Shown here: positions 40,874 to 43,336 of the stretch, in pieces | How positions within the stretch are numbered: the stretch's first letter is position 1 | Layout of the letters: every line of letters starts with the position of its first letter | Source of the DNA: an uncultured Lachnospiraceae bacterium | GTDB lineage: Bacteria; Bacillota; Clostridia; Lachnospirales; Lachnospiraceae | Reading direction: 5' to 3' | DNA length: 43,336 nucleotides | Assembly: GCA_902790935.1 (NCBI GenBank) | Contig: CADATP010000013.1 | Span: forward strand, 1-43,336 | Position numbers and translations under genes: made by a program | The notes under the pieces: generated by a model | The model's input: the letters and a program-made list of their open reading frames with translations, nothing else | The model's database searches: none | Told to the model about the DNA's origin: nothing

Positions 40874-41485
40874 CTATTTCGTATAGGCATCATCAGGATT
40901 CGGCCAAAGTCTGAAACAGGGATATCCGCCGTATCTGTTATGGTCCGCGGTCCAGACTTCAAGCTGTCCGTTGTCTACCCGCTTGCAGATTCTCCAGGTG
41001 TCAACATTACTGAAATTCTGGTTTTTTCCGGGTAATTTACCTTCTCTTTTTATCTTGTAGCTCGGTACAAGGGAAGGATTATGGGCTTTTGTACTGGCTC
41101 CCATCTGAGAGTTTAAACTTCCGTAAAAGCCGGTACTTCCGTCGGATTTTCCGAAATATCCAACGGTTCCGTGAAAGCAGTTGTAAGGGTTACTTTCGTT
41201 GGAAACAATAAGATAAACGTTATAGGTTTCCGTTACTCCGTCAACCGTAGCGCTGACTTTTGCTTTTAAATCTGTACCCTTCTCCCATTGATAAAACGCG
41301 TCTGTGTTTTCGGCAAGGGCTACATATGTCGCGGTAGAAATCCTCTCTGCGGTAACGAGGTCTTTAGCTTTTCTGGATTTGTTAACCTGTTTAACAAACA
41401 TCGGCGTCAGTACACCTATCAGTATCGCCATAACAGCCACAGCAATGATCAGCTCAAGAAGTGAAATTCCTTTGTTTTTCTTCAT
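40874..41485 (-). CDS. Type IV prepilin-like protein
   Basis: The 203-residue protein begins MKKNKGISLLELIIAV, a class III (prepilin) signal cleaved after Gly6. Glu at +5 is followed by a hydrophobic helix to about residue 30. The mature C-terminal part is globular, with paired cysteines (near residues 102, 166 and 190) and an aromatic tail (YGGYPCFRLWPNP). Pseudopilins need a prepilin peptidase, ATPase and platform protein, and none is in the window. GAGGG eight bases before the ATG at 41485 supports the start over one eight codons earlier. It has its own promoter (41550-41577). Confidence 0.87.
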   Translation of the reverse strand: MKKNKGISLLELIIAVAVMAILIGVLTPMFVKQVNKSRKAKDLVTAERISTATYVALAENTDAFYQWEKGTDLKAKVSATVDGVTETYNVYLIVSNESNPYNCFHGTVGYFGKSDGSTGFYGSLNSQMGASTKAHNPSLVPSYKIKREGKLPGKNQNFSNVDTWRICKRVDNGQLEVWTADHNRYGGYPCFRLWPNPDDAYTK

Positions 41486-41549
41486 AACATTTCCCTCTTT
41501 TCCAAACAACCGTGAAGCCTGATAAAAATATCACCTATATGATATTAAG

Positions 41550-41577
41550 ATTATACTACAAAATCCTCCGCTATAAA
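41550..41577 (-). promoter_or_regulatory. Promoter of the prepilin-FecR unit
   Basis: On the minus strand TTTATA (41577-41572), a 16-base spacer and a consensus TATAAT (41555-41550). It lies in the gap after the carboxylesterase stop. Confidence 0.65.
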
Positions 41578-41584
41578 CATATTT

Positions 41585-41939
41585 TTAATTCAGATCCCAT
41601 CCCTGCATCTTATCAAGAACGTCAAAGAGCGCATGTTTTCTCTCCGAAGTCATACCGATATAATCTCCAAATTCCATTACATCTGAAGAATTAAGATTCT
41701 CGGTCCATAGAGGAAGTCCCTCACCGTTAGGGTCTCCTGTCTTTATATAATTGGCAAAGTATCCCTTCATCACATCGCTTAAAACTCTGTCCGTTTCATC
41801 GTAGAGCTTAGATCCTTCCGGAATGTTTCCGTATAAATATACTTCCTCTCCGCTGTGCCAGTTGCCGAGCCTGCCGTTATCCTTTACAAAATAGTACTGA
41901 TAAACGGGGATCTCGTTAACAACTGCAAGCCTGTTTAAA
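41585..41939 (-). CDS. Type B carboxylesterase, C-terminal fragment, cut by the contig join
   Basis: About 118 C-terminal residues of a type B carboxylesterase are readable: RLAVVNEIPVYQYYF, the catalytic-histidine segment NWHSGEEVYLYGN, then VMKGYFANYIKTGDPNGEGLPLW and a stop at 41585. These are hallmark C-terminal motifs of the alpha/beta-hydrolase family (PF00135). The 5' part, with the nucleophile Ser and acidic residue, is missing because the sequence switches to Bacteroidales-like DNA at about 41940. The gene itself was probably intact in the source genome. Confidence 0.85.
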
Positions 41940-41988
41940 CAGTAGTGGGGATAATCAAAAAATACAGCAAAGCCAGGAAGTAGATGAC

Positions 41989-43336
41989 ATGCTCTCCCTG
42001 CGCGATATCCTTGACATTTTCATCTATAACTGGAAATGGTTTGTTCTCTCGGTCATCCTCTGCCTGATAGCAGGGCGCTTGTATCTGTACACGAAGCCCA
42101 ATATCTACAAACGCTCCGCTGTCATGCTCGTGAAGGATGACTCCGGTAGCACTCAGTCCAGTTCCCGTTCCAGGGGCGGCACGGATGCCTTGATGCAGCT
42201 CAACGGCGTGATGATGGGAACCAGCGTGAAGAACGAGGTGTATATCCTGCAGAGCCATCAGCTGATGATTCAGGTGGTGCGCGACCTGCATCTGGATGTG
42301 TACTACTCCTACCGCCACCACCTGCAGACGCGCAACCTATATGCCACACGCCCGTTCACGGTGCAGTTCGACAGCATCGACGTGGAGACGTTGCGGCCCT
42401 ACAGCTTCGATGTGGAGATAGATGGAACCCGCGCGCATATCAGCAATTTCATGATGGCGCCGAAGGATGACGAAGTGGTGCCGGAAGTGGACTTGCTAGT
42501 GGAGTTCGGCAAGCCTTTCCGCCTTCCTGCCACGCAGCAGGAGGTGGTGCTGCAGCCCAACGAGAAGTTGCTGGACAAGTTCGACGGAGAGACAATCACC
42601 GTGGCGCACTACACGGTGGAAGCTGCCGCCAATTCCTATGGAGGCGCTCTCGAAGCCGGAGAACTGGACAAGCAGAGTACCCTGGTGGGCATCACCTATG
42701 CCGACCAGGACATCAAACGGGCGGAGGACATCCTGAATGCCGTGCTCGATGCCTATCGGCGCAGCATCATCGACGACAAGAACCGTATTGCCGAGAGCAC
42801 GGCTGCATTCATCGACGAACGCATAGAACTCATCAGCCGAGAACTGAGCAAGGTCGAAGGAGACCTGGCCAGCTTCAAGCAGAGAAACAGACTCGTGGAC
42901 GTCAAGACCGACGCCAACCTATACCTCCAGCAGAGCAGCCAGGCTCGCCAGCGCAGTGTGCTGCTGGAGTCCCAGGTCAGTGTGGTGCAATACCTGCTGG
43001 ACTACCTGCGGGACAAGTCGCAGGGCAACAACCTGATTCCCTCGCTGGCCGGACTGACCGATGCCGGCATCCAGGCACAGATATCGCGCTACAACGAGCT
43101 GATGCTGGAGCGCAACCGCCTCATCGAGAACACCAGCGAGACCAGTCCGCGCATCAAGCAGATAGACCAGAACCTGAACCAGATGAGGCTGACCATCATC
43201 GCCAGTACCGAGGCTTATCTCTCCTCGCTGAACGTGCAGCTGCGCCGCTCGAAGCAGGAGGAGAGCGGACTGAGCCAGGCTATCTCATCCGTGCCGGAGA
43301 AGGACTGCGCCTGTGTGCCGGGGCGGAGCTGCTCCG
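41989..43336 (+). CDS. Bacteroidales-type polysaccharide chain-length/tyrosine-kinase protein (Wzz-like), partial
   Basis: The frame reads MLSLRDILDIFIYNWKWF, an N-terminal membrane helix, then YKRSAVMLVKDD and QLNGVMMGTSVKNEVYILQS. A long periplasmic region follows with ITYADQDIKRAEDILNAVLDAY, coiled coil around AESTAAFIDERIELISRELS, and SPRIKQIDQNL. This is the Wzz/GumC domain of Bacteroides and Prevotella capsule proteins, usually fused to a C-terminal tyrosine kinase that is not reached. The frame is open upstream of this ATG to about 41940 (QQSQEVDD), so translation may start earlier in the source genome. GC content and codon use differ sharply from the rest. The last ~33 bases no longer fit the expected VPEKE continuation. 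Confidence 0.85.
   Translation, partial: MLSLRDILDIFIYNWKWFVLSVILCLIAGRLYLYTKPNIYKRSAVMLVKDDSGSTQSSSRSRGGTDALMQLNGVMMGTSVKNEVYILQSHQLMIQVVRDLHLDVYYSYRHHLQTRNLYATRPFTVQFDSIDVETLRPYSFDVEIDGTRAHISNFMMAPKDDEVVPEVDLLVEFGKPFRLPATQQEVVLQPNEKLLDKFDGETITVAHYTVEAAANSYGGALEAGELDKQSTLVGITYADQDIKRAEDILNAVLDAYRRSIIDDKNRIAESTAAFIDERIELISRELSKVEGDLASFKQRNRLVDVKTDANLYLQQSSQARQRSVLLESQVSVVQYLLDYLRDKSQGNNLIPSLAGLTDAGIQAQISRYNELMLERNRLIENTSETSPRIKQIDQNLNQMRLTIIASTEAYLSSLNVQLRRSKQEESGLSQAISSVPEKDCACVPGRSCS

Overview
The window is a metagenome-type contig. Positions about 172 to 41,940 come from a low-to-mid GC Firmicute, most probably a Lachnospiraceae member. Support for this comes from gene content and codon use: Shine-Dalgarno sequences of the AGGAGG type, LepA, S20, an Lsa-like ABC-F, GH31 and MalQ enzymes, and a metH lacking its own activation domain. 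The first ~170 bases are GC-rich and foreign. The last ~1.4 kb encode a Bacteroidales-type polysaccharide chain-length protein. Both ends cut a Firmicute gene in mid-frame, so they look like assembly joins rather than biology.

Layout: 171-4432 holds a truncated LuxR/MalT-type ATPase regulator and a heterodimeric ABC exporter, one half of which has a degenerate catalytic site. 4465-11021 holds lepA and a split B12-dependent methionine module: metH without the AdoMet domain, a separate reactivation-domain protein and metF, with a divergent zinc-ribbon gene between them. 11117-12864 holds rpsT, a DJ-1/PfpI protein and a CYTH protein. 12922-15752 holds malQ, with a LacI/CcpA-type operator, and a tocopherol-cyclase-like protein.

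At 15898-15977 lies tRNA-Leu(UAG). An ~8.66 kb integrative island (15978-24634) is inserted at its 3' end, bounded by 20-bp att cores and carrying TGGTACA direct repeats near both ends. The island encodes a tyrosine integrase, a small DNA-binding-like coiled-coil protein, a 137-residue unknown, a 1053-residue WG-repeat protein and two paralogous small HTH-like proteins. The non-coding DNA around the two paralogues is full of repeated structured elements: a ~130-nt element in two copies with compensatory base changes in several helices, three copies of a GCAG-bounded hairpin, and two long hairpins with terminator-like tails. No replication, capsid, conjugation or reverse-transcriptase gene is visible. 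This RNA/HTH/WG cassette is the best candidate for an undescribed system.

Beyond the island (24640-25183) are the original tRNA terminator, a chain of palindromes and four GTGCCTAA/TTAGGCAC inverted-repeat units. 25298-29842 holds a phosphodiester glycosidase-like protein, a membrane protein, a SpoU methyltransferase and an ABC-2 exporter. 29988-31919 is an Lsa-like ABC-F resistance gene with a complete attenuator leader: a three-codon upstream ORF, an anti-terminator and a terminator. 32006-37087 is an FtsX-type ABC transporter with its two-component system and a likely response-regulator site. 37107-41485 holds a GH31 glycosidase, a hotdog thioesterase, a FecR-domain lipoprotein and a prepilin-like protein. 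Two ~89-bp REP-like palindromes sit at gene ends (31920 and 39818).
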